From Isoetes taiwanensis (Eukaryota > Streptophyta > Lycopodiopsida > Isoetales > Isoetaceae), in contig JAJEKV010000064.1 in the NCBI GenBank assembly GCA_021234155.1, positions 930,001 through 994,000 on the forward strand: 64,000 bases of DNA, in the 5' to 3' direction. This document shows, piece after piece, positions 24,376-35,309 of this stretch. Each line of letters opens with the position of its first letter. Within the stretch, counting starts at the first letter, position 1. A program made the position numbers and the translations under genes. Under the pieces are notes generated by a model that had not been told where the DNA came from, ran no database searches, and saw nothing but the letters and a program-made list of their open reading frames with translations.

Positions 24376-24569
24376 ACCCTACTTTTTGGATGTTGGCTCA
24401 TCAATTTTTAGTCTCTTTTACGCTTTCTATTCTTTTTAACTGCTACTAGCTTAGTATAGACTACAAAAATGAGAAAAAAAAAATTTTCATTTTTCGAGGT
24501 TTGAGGATCCTATCAAGTTAGTGCTATCGGAACATGGCTGCTGCTTTGCTCTTGGTCTCCAAGAACATA

Positions 24570-24580
24570 GCTCGATACCA
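24570..24580 (-). promoter_or_regulatory. Primer binding site, initiator Met-tRNA
   Basis: The minus strand reads TGGTATCGAGC directly inside the 5' LTR. Plant elements usually have TGGTATCAGAGC here. The missing base falls within CAG, matching the CTG/CAG damage seen elsewhere. The primer site sits at the junction expected from the 3' LTR boundary. Confidence 0.8.
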
Positions 24581-24582
24581 CC

Positions 24583-25428
24583 GCGGACGCCCCTACTCGT
24601 GATACTCTGCACTCGGGCCAGATACAAACAGAGTTCATCCCCATACCAGCCCCATGCTAATACAGGCTCTCTGACATGGCACCGCAAACCGCGGACGGCC
24701 CAAAGTGGGAAGAGTGGAAGGGTCATTGCACCCCGCCTCCCGTGGCCTACCTAGCCGCGGAAGCGTAAACATACATGTCAGAGCACATACATCAACATCA
24801 TATGACCATCACGGCGATGGTCCTCCACATATCTCGCATAGACAAAGATCAAAGACATCACATAGGGAATCCTACCCAAGGCTCGACTCGTAGGATGACT
24901 CGATGCCTTTGGTCTCCGTGAGTTCATTGCGCATGTAATTCATGGCAATGGATTTGGCTGGCATATGAACATGGCTTAGGGTTGTCCACTCCATCCGCCT
25001 CCCCCCGTGTACACTTTGCAGATAGGTTGAAGAACTTCTGGTTGGACCAGAGTCACGATCATAGCCAAAGGGGCTATAGCCAGTTACATCTCCCCTGCAC
25101 TGATGAGGCGTGTGTGCGAGTGCCTCCCTCCCACTGGGATGATCAATGCCATAGCAGTGCACTAGAGGACATCAACGCCCAGACCGATCACTTTAACCCA
25201 CTTGAAGGAATCACCACCACGGGCCGTGTCCCGATCCCCTGCCACTACCACCGGCAACAGCGATGGGCCCGGGCTGAAACCCCTCGGTGGCACCGCCGCT
25301 GCGTGCACGGCTTCTATCCTCAACGGGTAAACAATCCTACATCGTGGCACGCAATTCCTCTAGTATTAAGCGCTTAGTCTCATAGTACCTCCGAGTAGAC
25401 TTATATATCCCAGAAAGAGAGCAACTCC
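24583..25428 (-). repeat. 5' LTR of the chromovirus, truncated
   Basis: Matches 12,817-13,665 of the 3' LTR, i.e. the 3' part of the LTR in element sense. The match ends in GAGTAGACTT...GAGAGCAAC at about 25,428. The outer 950 bp with U3 and TATA are gone, so this copy lacks its own promoter. Confidence 0.85.
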
Positions 25429-25446
25429 AAAATTGACGCACACGTT

Positions 25447-27389
25447 TCTTCTTAAGGTACCTCAGGTCTAACCTTTGGCCGCCTTCTTATGATGTATTTA
25501 GCACCAGTTTTGCCTGGAGGGGATGAGGCCCATACCCACAAGCCTTCAATCCTTAAAAAAAAAGTGTCAGCTATTAAGAAAAACAAGCTTAAAAATCAAA
25601 CTACCAAAACAAACCTCTCAAATTGTAAGGAGTGACAGTCTCTGGATATGTGGAGGTTCAAGGCAATACCCAATGACCCCCAATTCATCAATGTTAATAT
25701 TTGATCTGTGTACAACTGTTCGAGCTGAGAAATCAACACGCTTACTCCATCAAATTTCCTCGCATGCCATGCTTACCTTCCTTGCTTCAGTCGCCGACAG
25801 ATAGATTTTTATGGGACGCTCGGACCGCTGTGTAGCCTGCAGAAGAAAAAAAAAAAAAATTCAGAAACTACTATATATATGCTGCCAAACAAGTCCACAA
25901 AGAGAGACATACCCTTGGCTGCCCTGGCAAATCGTTATCAAAATATGTGGCAATATGAAACTGCAAATAACTGAGCAAATTGCTAATTATAAAGCGTTGG
26001 AGACCCATTTTTGCTCTTGTCGCTTGAGATTGTTATTATGCCGTAATAATCATGGCAAGTTGATGAGAGTAAGGTCATCCTGTGCAGTCACAGAAAATGC
26101 AGTCAGTGGTGCAATCTTTATGAGTCTAATGAACTCGCACTACCCCACTTCAAGCAGAACTGTCCATCATAACGGATGGCCTGACAGGGAGGGGAACTGG
26201 CAATACTTGTAATATCATCCAATCAGGTCAGCGCGATACTTTGGGTTCAGACCTTAGTAAGGTGCAGTCCCCACGCCATGACATGTTTCAAATGGCTAGA
26301 ATCTGAAAGATGGCATATAGATTTAAATACTTGTGTAAAACGAAAAAGAAAGGCCTATTTAACACACCCCTTTCGCACTGAGTTGTTGTTTTCTTCCACA
26401 GGCCAGGGGTATGTATTGGTCCTGATCTTCGCTCTTTTTAAGTAGATGGTTTAAATTCTGCTACTATTTTCATTCCATCAATGGTAAATCTTTGGCTGTT
26501 GTGTCCACATCCCCATGACGTTTCTTATTCTTTTCCTCATCTTGACCTTGATCCTCCCTCAATTTCATCCCCACCTTCGTGACTTTTCTTTCTTTATTTT
26601 TACAATAGTCTAACACTCTCCTAAGCCTCTGCTTAGGATTCCGGACCTTTCTGCTTGTTTGAACTTGGCGTCCTCCCGTGGACACATTAATATTTAAACA
26701 GTGCTCACTGATTCCATAAAAGAAGAAGAATGTGTAATCTACTAACCTCATTCACAAGAATGCGAAACAGTTGTAGCAAAACACAAACGAAGGATTGATA
26801 GAACTGTTTTAAGAAATCCAATGGAACATTGGCTTAGCAAGCTCCAAATGACCAAATGGCCAGGGTTCTGCCATTGTACCACCACAAGTCTCACATTTTG
26901 TTGTGCGATCAATTGTTCTAATCTTGGTCACTGAGACCACCTGGTTTAGGTTTCACGATCATAGTTTTTTCCCACTGCTTTACCTTTGCACACAGACATT
27001 TGGCGCTGTTCCAGAAAACGTTAGAATGTCTTCAACATAGTTCTAGTATCAAATTGTAAGTATCGCATTGCTTCTTAAATGAAGAGCATAAACAAAGAAG
27101 AAAATGAACCCAACACTTCTAGGCAACTAAGCCCCTAATCTGCATTACATAACCATAAAAGCTGCAACTGACTATAAATGGAGCCATCAAGGGAAAGCAT
27201 TGTAAAGATGATTCCGATTTCTAACAAAAAAGATACACTATCCGTCCTGAAGGTTCTAGTGTTTCTGATTCAAGCCCCAACACATCAATGACAGGTTTGA
27301 GAACTCACGATTTACCGCCTCAAGGATACCGAACTGCACCACTTTTACACGGGCAAGTTCTGCAGGGAGTAAGGAAATCGTAAATCCAT
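25447..27389 (-). pseudogene. 5' part of an RNA polymerase II largest-subunit gene, with introns
   Basis: RPB1 is the catalytic largest subunit of nuclear RNA polymerase II. Exon 1 starts at 27,389 with MDLRFPYS, then PAELARVKVVQFGIL one frame away. Exon 2 (about 26,950-26,750) reads [11 protein letters not shown] and [12 protein letters not shown], the N-terminal zinc-binding region, followed by a TVLSILR...CYNC stretch. Exon 3 (about 26,660-26,370) reads VRNPKQRLRRVLDYCKNK and FTIDGMKIVAEFK. Exon 4 (about 26,275-25,905) reads PDWMILQVLPVP, PVRPSVMMDSSA and YFDNDLPGQPR, then a GTATGT donor. Exon 5 (about 25,835-25,560) reads RVDFSARTVV and NINIDELGV. Exon 6 reads PPGKTGAKYIIR and LDLRYLKK, stopping at the chromovirus edge. 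Small frameshifts occur in most exons. Everything after the clamp region, including the catalytic NADFDGD loop, is absent. Confidence 0.85.
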
Positions 27390-28720
27390 GGTAGCCTCGC
27401 AAGGAATATTTTACAGCGCAAAGCTGTGGGTTTGGTTTATATCAGATTTTAAAAAGGCTGCCGTATTCGGCTGTTCGCTCCGGCAAGAATGGAAGCGAAG
27501 GGTTTATGTTAGAGGTTTGGCGTTGGATAGGGAGCTCGAGCGGCTAAGCGCCTGAGTCCAACAAAAGAGAAATAAAGAAAGCACAATGCCAGGCTTATAT
27601 AAGTCAAAAACATGTTGCTTGTATTTTAAGACTCGGTTAACAGGTGGGTGTTTGGAAATATGCCCTCCATGGCTCCATATTCTTACTTTTGATAGCGTAT
27701 GGTGGATAGCGAACTCCGTATTTTATATGGTGGCATGGAATGTGGGAAGCCGATTCCGTGATCCCCACATCGCGGGAGCCGAGCTGGTCCGAATCCATGA
27801 CCCACTTCCAGGCCGCCACAACATGGCAATCGAGGATTGCTTGATTTTTACTGCAGTTTTAACCGCTTTGAGCTTTAATTGTTCTCGGCCAGCTTCCATT
27901 CCTGAGGCTAATCAATCGTAATTCAGCTTGCCATGTTGTTATCCACCATCGTGGTTTTAATTAAACCAGCTTCCACGTATCGTTCCTACACGAGATCTAA
28001 TCTTAGCCGCTAATTAAAGTGATGTTACTCTACTAGTAAATGTTTCACCTACAGACATTTTATGTTGTTTCTCATAACATCCTAGGTAATGTAATAACTC
28101 CCGCCATCTTAAGGAGGGCTTTGAAAATACGTAATAACTCCCTCCATCTTAGATCTTAGGAGGGGCTCAAAAACTTTTATGTTTGTGAGGGATTCAAATC
28201 CTAGGCCTTGCTCCCTCAAAACCCCCATGCCTCTATAGGCCAATCATTAATTTGTTAAAAAAATTGAAGTTCACATATAGTTAAAGGGTGGAACCTCATC
28301 AATTCAAGGATATTCTAGAATGTTCTAGATGGCTCTAGAATCTTCTAGAATCTTAATAATCTAAATAATAATGGGTAATCACCCGAGGGTACTTTCACAC
28401 CATTGGTTATGTTATCTTAAAATTTAGATTTTATCCCCACTTTAGTTCTGCAGTAAACGAAGGTTGACATAATGGCTCTTACCGTACTTGTTATCTTAAT
28501 ATTAAAACTAATAGAATGCTTTAAAGACCGGGTTAATACGACTTGAATTGTTATGTTAATTTTTTTCGCATAACATAATCCGTTAAGACCGTGTACACAC
28601 TTGATCATATGTAAATTTTAGCATAATAGAATCCCTTTAAGATGCATACACACATAATTACTTATGTTATTTCTTGACATAACATAATTAGTTAAAATGC
28701 ATTCACATATGACCAATAAG
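27390..28720. other. Region upstream of the RPB1 fragment; no clear gene
   Basis: 27,390-27,600 could hold the RPB1 5' leader and promoter, but no TATA is convincing. Around 28,088-28,165 the phrase GTAATAACTCCCGCCATCTT / GTAATAACTCCCTCCATCTT is repeated. 28,420-28,700 is AT-rich and repeats words such as GACATAACATAATTAGTTAA, with TTAAGA and ACACAC, suggesting a decayed repeat. Confidence 0.5.
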
Positions 28721-28724
28721 TGCT

Positions 28725-29790
28725 CCAAAGCGGATTCCGCTGCTCATTCTGATACCACCTACAATGAACAACCTACAACCTAGGGTATCCATTGCTCCAA
28801 GAACCTAGATTTTTGTTATATAATATTATATGTAAAACAATGTGTTTTGTCGCTCTGGATTAAGTGAGGCTCCAAATGCATGCATTCGATTCGCCACATC
28901 GTCCTAATGCCAAAATTACCCTCTAGGGACCAAGTTACACTGGGCCGCTTTTGCAAAAAGAAAGAAACACTTACGCCTCTACATTGCAGATTCCGCAACC
29001 CACCTCTAGGCCAATTGACTAGAAAGTGTGTTGCACATGAGATAGTTTGGCGCTCTTCGGAAGGGGGGGCTTCCCGCCACAAAACTTGGTCCCTAGGGCA
29101 ATGTTCCACGCCTTCGAGTCCATCTGCCAGAGATGCATCACCTGCCTCCCGAGAGGGGGAAGTTGCCCTCGTCCGCCGCCAGGCAAAGCCGGCCTGTGTG
29201 GTTTTTCCTTTAGGGGTCCGCGGCTCAAGGCCAACACCCCCTCTACGCCAAGACACAACGAAGGTCCTAGTCAAATCAAGGATAGAGCTCAAACGTAAAA
29301 CCCTATGAGTTGCCGGGTTCTAGCACCTGTGGTTTGGCGCTTTGGGTGCCGGTTTTGGTCTTTGCACGGGGCGTGTACGATCACATCAAATGGAGAACGC
29401 ATGAAGCAAGGGGAACCGACGGAATGGAGTTGGACACAGCTAGCGCTATCCGCCAGGCGCTTAGAAGTCAAGGGCCGCTTTGCAAAGTAGCAAGACACGT
29501 CAGAATTCAGAATTAATGCATATAGTACGGACTTAAACTCTGATTTTTTATCACTACTGTGAAGTCATCGCCAAACATCTGAGGGCAACTTTTCAAAATT
29601 TTGGATAAGGTTTAGATCAAATAGTTTGCATTAGAACGGGTCCGGGTAGCTCGTTGTTGGGCGGTATGAGTGGTAATGCCCCTAAGTCAAACAAGGCAGG
29701 GACGCAAGGCCTCCTCATTAGAGGGGAGAGTCTCAACCCCATGAGGCGAAAGCCCCAAAAAGCTTTTACCCGGTTTTTTGCTCTTATGTT
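28725..29790. other. Unassigned segment with long overlapping open frames
   Basis: 28,880-29,308 is open for 142 codons on the plus strand and for a similar length on the minus strand (28,816-29,292). It is GC-rich, and frames open on both strands are a warning sign for chance. A CTGATACCA stretch at 28,749-28,757 resembles a Met-tRNA primer site, so an LTR may start here, but no second LTR was found. Confidence 0.3.
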
Positions 29791-29799
29791 AAGATAGCT

Positions 29800-31480
29800 T
29801 CCCAATTTCTTTGCACTTCTTCCAAAGTTTCGTACCCGGTAATTTCTTAAGATCTCCTAAATTCGACATCGTAGCATCCCTCATATGATGCTTTGTATCT
29901 TCCGAATATGCTTTGTCATTGTTCACTATGACACAATCATGCGGCATATGGTGCCATTATCAAGCATGTATTCCCTTCTTTCCGCATATATAAATTGCCT
30001 TACGTTTTGCCTTAATCCATAAATTAAATACCCATTACACACTATATTATTTCCTTGTTCACATCCTTTGTTTGCTCCCACGTAATTTCTTGTTCTAGAT
30101 CCATTTAAGAAGGTTGTCTTCACATCCATGTATTATCTATCTCCATATCATTTTGTACTATTTTGTTCACATCCTTGTTTGCTCCCACGTAATTTCTTGT
30201 TCTAGATCCCATTTAAGAAGGTTGTCTTCACATCCATGTGCTCAATCTCCATATCATTTTTGTACTACTAATGTTGATAGAGCTCTCGGACTAGTCACTT
30301 TGATTATGGGTGAAACAATGTTGAGATAATCTACCCCCCTCCCCCGTGTATACCCTTTGCAATTAGACAAAAGTTATACCTTTCTCTTAACCATCGGCCT
30401 TCCCTTTGATTATAGAAGTCCATTTATTGCTAACAATGCTTTTGCTTATAGGACGGGATACCAAATTGTAAGTTCCCCATTTTTCTCAAAGGATGTTAAC
30501 CGTTTTGTATATAGTCGCCTTCCATTCTAGAGAATCCGATCCCATCACCGCTTGCTCTGATTCTAGACTCCATCACACAAAGATATCTTCGACTTTGAAC
30601 TTTTTGTTCCTCGCAATAGAGATGCATCAAAAGAAAAACTATAATTTAGGCATTCTACCTCTTTAAAACAAGTGAATCCCCCCCCTATCACAGTTTCAAT
30701 ATTGCTTTGTCCTTCATATGTTCCATCATGCACATCTTCTTGGCACTATCGGTTTCTCGACCCTCATGCACATCCTTATGCTATATCTTTTGATGTATGC
30801 GATGAATTATTCACCTCGTAATCTCATGCACCTTCCGGTTTAGTATCCGAATCACCATTTTGTAACCAAACTTCGGTTGTTTTGCTCCCTTTTTTCATTT
30901 TCCTTTCCTATATCATGTATCAAATATTCTATTGGCATCCATTTTGTCTCTTCTTCATTCATCAAACACTTCTCGTTTTTATATAATATCTTTTTGTCAA
31001 ATACAAATATCTACTAACATGTATTTATGCTTTGCAAGGTCATAGAGCTATAGTCATTTGCTTCCTAAGTCATATCCTACTAAGAAAGTAGAAATACTCT
31101 ATTGTCTAGCTTTCTCCTCAACTCTATGGCACCAATGTATAAGTTTAACACTTTCGTGGACCTTTAATCGTTAGACAAGTTGTTTGTTTTCATCTACATT
31201 TCCTCGAATTGACTCCCTTTAATGTAAATCTTGGCGACCTATTATTAGCACATAGCAAACAATGGTTATGGCTTCTTTTCATGAGTAATTGAGCAATCCA
31301 TGAATATAGGCGCAAAACATAATAAGTGTAATTCTTCGGTTATTGCAATCTTGTTTTTGTTGCGTGTATAGCAACATATATATTGTCTTTTTAACTCCAC
31401 ACATCACGACAAAAACTTTTTAGTTCATCCGACCTATATTCACCTCCCAAGATCTGATCTTAGATATTTTATCGTGAAGA
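29800..31480 (-). mobile_element. Degraded Ty1/copia retrotransposon remnant
   Basis: In minus-strand order, the integrase core piece LRSDLGGEYRSDE (about 31,470-31,430) comes first, matching the copia L-R-T-D-x-G-G-E-F segment with a catalytic Asp. Then follows reverse transcriptase MDVKTTFLNGS (about 30,129-30,095), the copia block with the first catalytic Asp, and YLIYGLRQNVRQF (about 30,020-29,985), matching the Y-G-L-K-Q block. The order IN then RT is diagnostic of copia. The Y-V-D-D box is not found. The reading frame is broken throughout. No LTRs, primer site or ends were identified. Confidence 0.65.
30053..30240. repeat. Tandem duplication of about 111 bp inside the copia RT
   Basis: The stretch from TTGTTCACATCC through GTTTGCTCCCACGTAATTTC to GGTTGTCTTCACATCCATGT occurs at 30,053-30,130 and again at 30,164-30,240 with few changes. 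It duplicates the MDVKTTFLNG block. Confidence 0.85.
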
Positions 31481-31489
31481 TGTCTCATT

Positions 31490-33070
31490 ACCTACTTGTA
31501 AAGAAGTTGGAAAAAATTAAATACTTGATCCTTTTGAAACGAAAATAATAGCATTTGGTTTGTTTGCTGAAATCATCTATCCTGGTAGAAAAAATATAAT
31601 TTATACTATATGTATGATGAGTTTATACTAAATTCATGTGACAAAACCAAAGGGCATCGGGTTCTATGAGGGTTTTGGAAGGAGGCGAAGAGCAATTTGG
31701 GGCAGTTTTGCGCCGAAATTTGGGGCATCATATCTCGGCAACCCCAGATCAATTTAGGTAATTCTTACTTTTGTTGGAAATATGTTTTAAGTCGGCTTTT
31801 AGGATTAGATGCGATAAAGCCGAAATTCCAGATGAGGGAGAAATGGCGAAAAAGTGAAGTTGTATCAAAATTGACTGCACCATTGTATCTCTTTAATGAA
31901 GCTTGCTTCTGAGCTAGAAGCTAAAATGAGGGGATATTCGAAAGAAAACAGTACAAGGAGTCAAAGGATGCGTCATTGAAGTGGTTCCGGTGGGTGGTTT
32001 TTGAAGCTTACACCGGCTTTAGATTGCTTAGGTTGTTCTTGTTGTTGAAGGAGAATCATGATTTAATGATTTGAATTAAGAGTAAAGGAATGCAGGGTGA
32101 TCTGAATGTGATAATGTGAGATTGAATGCCCTTTGCTACATTGGTGTATAAGAAGTAAGAACTAAGCTAAGCTTATTGTAAGAAGTCCTGAATAGTCCTT
32201 AGAATTGTGAATAGTAGGGCGGACCTTGTATATTGTAAAGGGATCACAGCAACAACAATATAGAGATTGTTACTCCGGGCTCGAGGCCGGAACTCAATTG
32301 GAACCTTGAGATCATGTAGCTTATGGGGTTGCATGGAGGTGCTAACAAAGGAGCACGAAAACGCCATCGCTCCATGAGATAAGAAAAGCTAATTTAGAAG
32401 GTAGACAAAGATGTATATATACCTTTGGTGATTAGGTTGAAGTTAAAGATGCTAAAATAAACTATGATAGGGAATTCCACCTGCTAAGAAACAACCGTGG
32501 AGGTTATGTGAGATATGTTAATCTTTAGGTTAGATAGTAAGAGAATGCATGCCAAAGCCTAAAGAAGCTTATGGGGCTTCTGCAATATGGCAATGGCATG
32601 GTATTGCTGGCCAAATAAAATGCTAAACTATGTAATTAACTTATTAGTAAGAAAGACAAACTAACATATTGAATTGCATTGCATATGAGTATTCGTAAAG
32701 TGTTCCACTCCTATGGAGGGAGTGACTTTTGGGAATCTTGCCACATAGAGGTATGTTGTAGTTGCTAGGTGATCCTTGTACCTTATATGGATGTAAATTG
32801 TAGGGATGTCATGATTGTTTGGGAATAGGACATTATGACATCCTAGAATAAGCTTTTCCTATGGGGAGGAAAATGCTGAACCTTTTATGTGTTCTTGTAT
32901 AATATATCTAGACATGTTAAATGCTTGGATACCATGGTGATATGTCAAAGTTGCATTATGCTAGCATGTACTTGTTGATAAGCGGGGTTTGACCTTTTGG
33001 CTAGAGGCAAACACATGCTTTAGCTCGGAGGTGGGAAAAAGCTATCCTGCAATGGGTGGTTCGATGAAGA
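31490..33070. other. No recognisable gene
   Basis: AT-rich sequence without transposon domains. The segment 31,697-31,912 is open for 71 codons on the plus strand, but I see no family. It may be copia leader sequence or an old LTR. Confidence 0.4.
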
Positions 33071-33078
33071 ATGCAAAC

Positions 33079-33420
33079 TTAAGGAAGGAAGGAAGGAAGG
33101 AAGGTATTTTTATCGTCCACCGGAGACCAATCGGTCTATGGGACCCAATACAAAAACGCAGCGGCGGACACTGCCTTCATTCCATCTCCACACATGCGAA
33201 ATAGGCTACCACCTCCTTTTTATACCATCACCGAAGTCAGCGGATGATGCACCACAACGGGTGTTTCAAAGGAAGCGCCCCACCATTTGTAGCTTCTCAC
33301 GCTTTTCGAGTGCCGCAAAACAAGCCCACAAGAATGTGAAGTTTTCCATCACTTTTCTCACCACGACTTGTCTATAAATGAAGACGATGTTGTAAGATCC
33401 CCACCTCTTCCCACAACTGT
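33079..33420 (-). mobile_element. LINE 3' end with (TTCC)n tail, 5'-truncated
   Basis: Plus-strand GGAA units (33,081-33,102) precede TATTTTTATCGTCCACC and the hairpin AGACCAATCGGTCT (33,125-33,138), the layout of the other minus-strand LINE ends. In element sense it ends ...GGACGATAAAAATACC then (TTCC)n. Upstream coding sequence is short and unreadable. The right boundary is uncertain. Confidence 0.6.
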
Positions 33421-34745
33421 TGTGACACATGGGTTTGCAGAATAAAACAGCAGTAAGAGAAATGTTTGCTAGGACTCCTAGTCAAAATAATCCCACAACT
33501 TCTGCACCCACAACATCCTATGGCCCATCACCTACATTTAACACTGTTCCTCCGAATTTTTCGGGTATTGTGTCATGTGGTTTGTTCTCCTCCAGAAACA
33601 CACCACTAAGAGAAGAGGAGGTCACTCCTAGAGTGGAACTCTCATAAGAGGATGAAGGCCCTGACAAGCAACGAGATTACATGTTCTCTAACCAATCTTC
33701 AAAGAAATTCAAAGTGGATTTCAACTTGAGAGCATGTTCTCCTATAAGAAGAAGAAACCTGATGGACGAGCAGAAAATGAGAAGAATTTAGGACTCCCTG
33801 CTGTTCATTGGGTTGCATTAGCAAATTCAACATGGCTAAACTTCGTGCAACTAGAGACAACTATAGTTCCATGACAATATCAGACCAGAATGCCTACTTG
33901 GCTATTCATGTAAGACCAGACCGGCACACCTTCTTGCACTATATCAACCTCAACAAGTGTATCAAAAATGCTTCATGGTCGTCCACCGTTTGGGTTCCTC
34001 TAGAATGTCTCGAATACATAAAAGGTTGGATAAAAACCCTAGCATTGATGACCACTGCGGGCCAGGAAGAGTTGTAACAATGCATGCCACGATTCTTTGT
34101 GGCTTGATGATGAAATACTTTAAAAAAGCGTGTGAAAATTTGCCAAGCGACAACATGTATCATTTGACGGATAACATCACAAAAAAAGATGTCTTCAAAT
34201 AATACAAAGAGACATGCAGTCAGTCTCAGCACATCTCTTACGCACATTTCACTAGACTGTGGAAAACTCAATTTGGTCTTTCAAAAATTCCTCGAAGACA
34301 TAGAATGTCTCATGTGTTCAACGTGTCTGCAAAATTGAAGAGTCAAAAAAACGCAAGGACGGAGGTCGAAAAAAGTTAAGTTCAAGTTCTTCATTCTCGT
34401 GCTTGCATCATTTAATTGTTTTGACTTGTTCCTTCAACAGATATTATTAAATTGAAGCTTGCTGAGCAAGTGACCAACAAGCGGAGAGAAGGAAGCTTGC
34501 TAAGCATAAGAAAAAAAAGCTCTTGGCGTCCACTTGAGTACATGTCGTTGTAATTGATAGAATGGATTAAAAAAGACAACTTCTGCCTCATTTTTTTAAA
34601 TATTCCAAAAGATGTTTGTCAAGGTCTACCTTGGCAAGACCATGGTCTTCAAGAGTCTAAAGTGCAAAGTCTTCTTGACATATCTAATTTGCATGGTGAT
34701 CTGAACCTCACAATTACAATTCTTAACAAGGGTTCTTTGTGAGCA
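33421..34745 (+). pseudogene. Remnant of a transposase-like protein, family unknown
   Basis: Plus-strand frames 33,957-34,202 and the following stretch read ISYAHFTRLWKTQFGL and IPRRHRMSHVF (34,225-34,320), then KLKLAEQVTNKRREGS and, in another frame, VVIDRMDKKRQLLPHFFK (about 34,545-34,600). A Y-x-x-F-x-x-x-W block, a charged KLA..VTNKR helix and an I-D-x-M-D-K...P-H block are found together in some uncharacterised integrase- or transposase-like proteins. I infer a decayed transposon gene of that type. It has at least three frame breaks and no terminal repeats that I can see. Function is unproven. Confidence 0.3.
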
Positions 34746-34989
34746 ACAATTCCCTTTTTGCTCTAAACCCCAAATTTTGCTCTATTACCTTGACTTTTGC
34801 TCTACACCTAAACCCCAAAAATTTTGCTCTATGTGTAGTTTTATCTTTGTATTTTTTTGCCAAAAACAATACCTAAAGACGACCCATAATTTTGTTCGAA
34901 AATGCTAAAAACAATGTGTGTAGTTTAAATCTTTTCTAAAATTCTATGCATAGAAAAATTACAGTCTTTTAAAAAAAATTGAATCGTTG

Positions 34990-35300
34990 TTTTTTTAGGT
35001 GTTGTTTTTGTTAAAAATAACATGTGGTTTAACAAAATACCCACATGTGGTTTTAAAATAGTAATTGTTTTTAAATGTTGTTTTTTTCTTGAGAGAAAAC
35101 AACATGTGGTAATAAAATATTCACAAAAGTAGTCGTTGTTTTCAAGTATTGTTTTACTAAATAATATCATGTGGTTTAACAAAATATCCATGTGTGGTTT
35201 TTTTAAATAATTGTTTTCAAAATGTGGTTCTTTTCAAATAAAAAGGCACGTGGTTCTAAAGAATATCCACATGTGATTTTTCTAACATAGTTGTTTTCAC
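34990..35300. repeat. Degenerate tandem repeats around ACATGTGGTTT
   Basis: The words ACATGTGGTTTAACAAAATA or close variants, followed by CCACATGTGG-like sequence, recur at about 35,021, 35,102, 35,168 and 35,244, so the period is 65-80 bp. The spacers are T-rich (AATTGTTTTCAAA). Confidence 0.6.
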
Positions 35301-35309
35301 TTTTGTTTC

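Larger units (their letters stand above)
12817..25428 (-). mobile_element. Chromovirus (Ty3/gypsy LTR retrotransposon), 5' LTR truncated
   Basis: A 12.6-kb minus-strand element. In element order: partial 5' LTR (25,428-24,583), Met-tRNA primer site (24,580-24,570), a 4-kb leader region (24,560-20,300), gag, protease, RT, RNase H, integrase and chromodomain (20,270-15,460), purine tract (14,634-14,622) and a full 3' LTR (14,621-12,817). The chromodomain fused behind integrase defines a chromovirus. The long LTR and total size recall the Tekay/Del group, but that assignment is tentative. The LTRs are nearly identical apart from CTG/CAG differences, so the insertion is young despite its broken reading frames. 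The outer half of the 5' LTR is missing, replaced by RPB1-like sequence. Confidence 0.88.

Noticed and set aside
15400-24400. Repeat-induced point mutation or methylation decay as cause of the broken chromovirus
   Set aside because: The changes are CTG to CCG and CAG to CGG plus indels, not C to T or G to A.
27586-27921. Plus-strand frame of 111 codons upstream of the RPB1 fragment
   Set aside because: No family resemblance, no conserved copy, and composition typical of chance.
28749-28757. CTGATACCA as the primer site of a second LTR element
   Set aside because: No matching LTR pair or gag-pol lies on the expected side; the copia remnant is on the wrong side for this site.
28816-29308. Overlapping frames of over 140 codons on both strands as a gene pair
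   Set aside because: GC-rich sequence open on both strands; no motif supports either strand.
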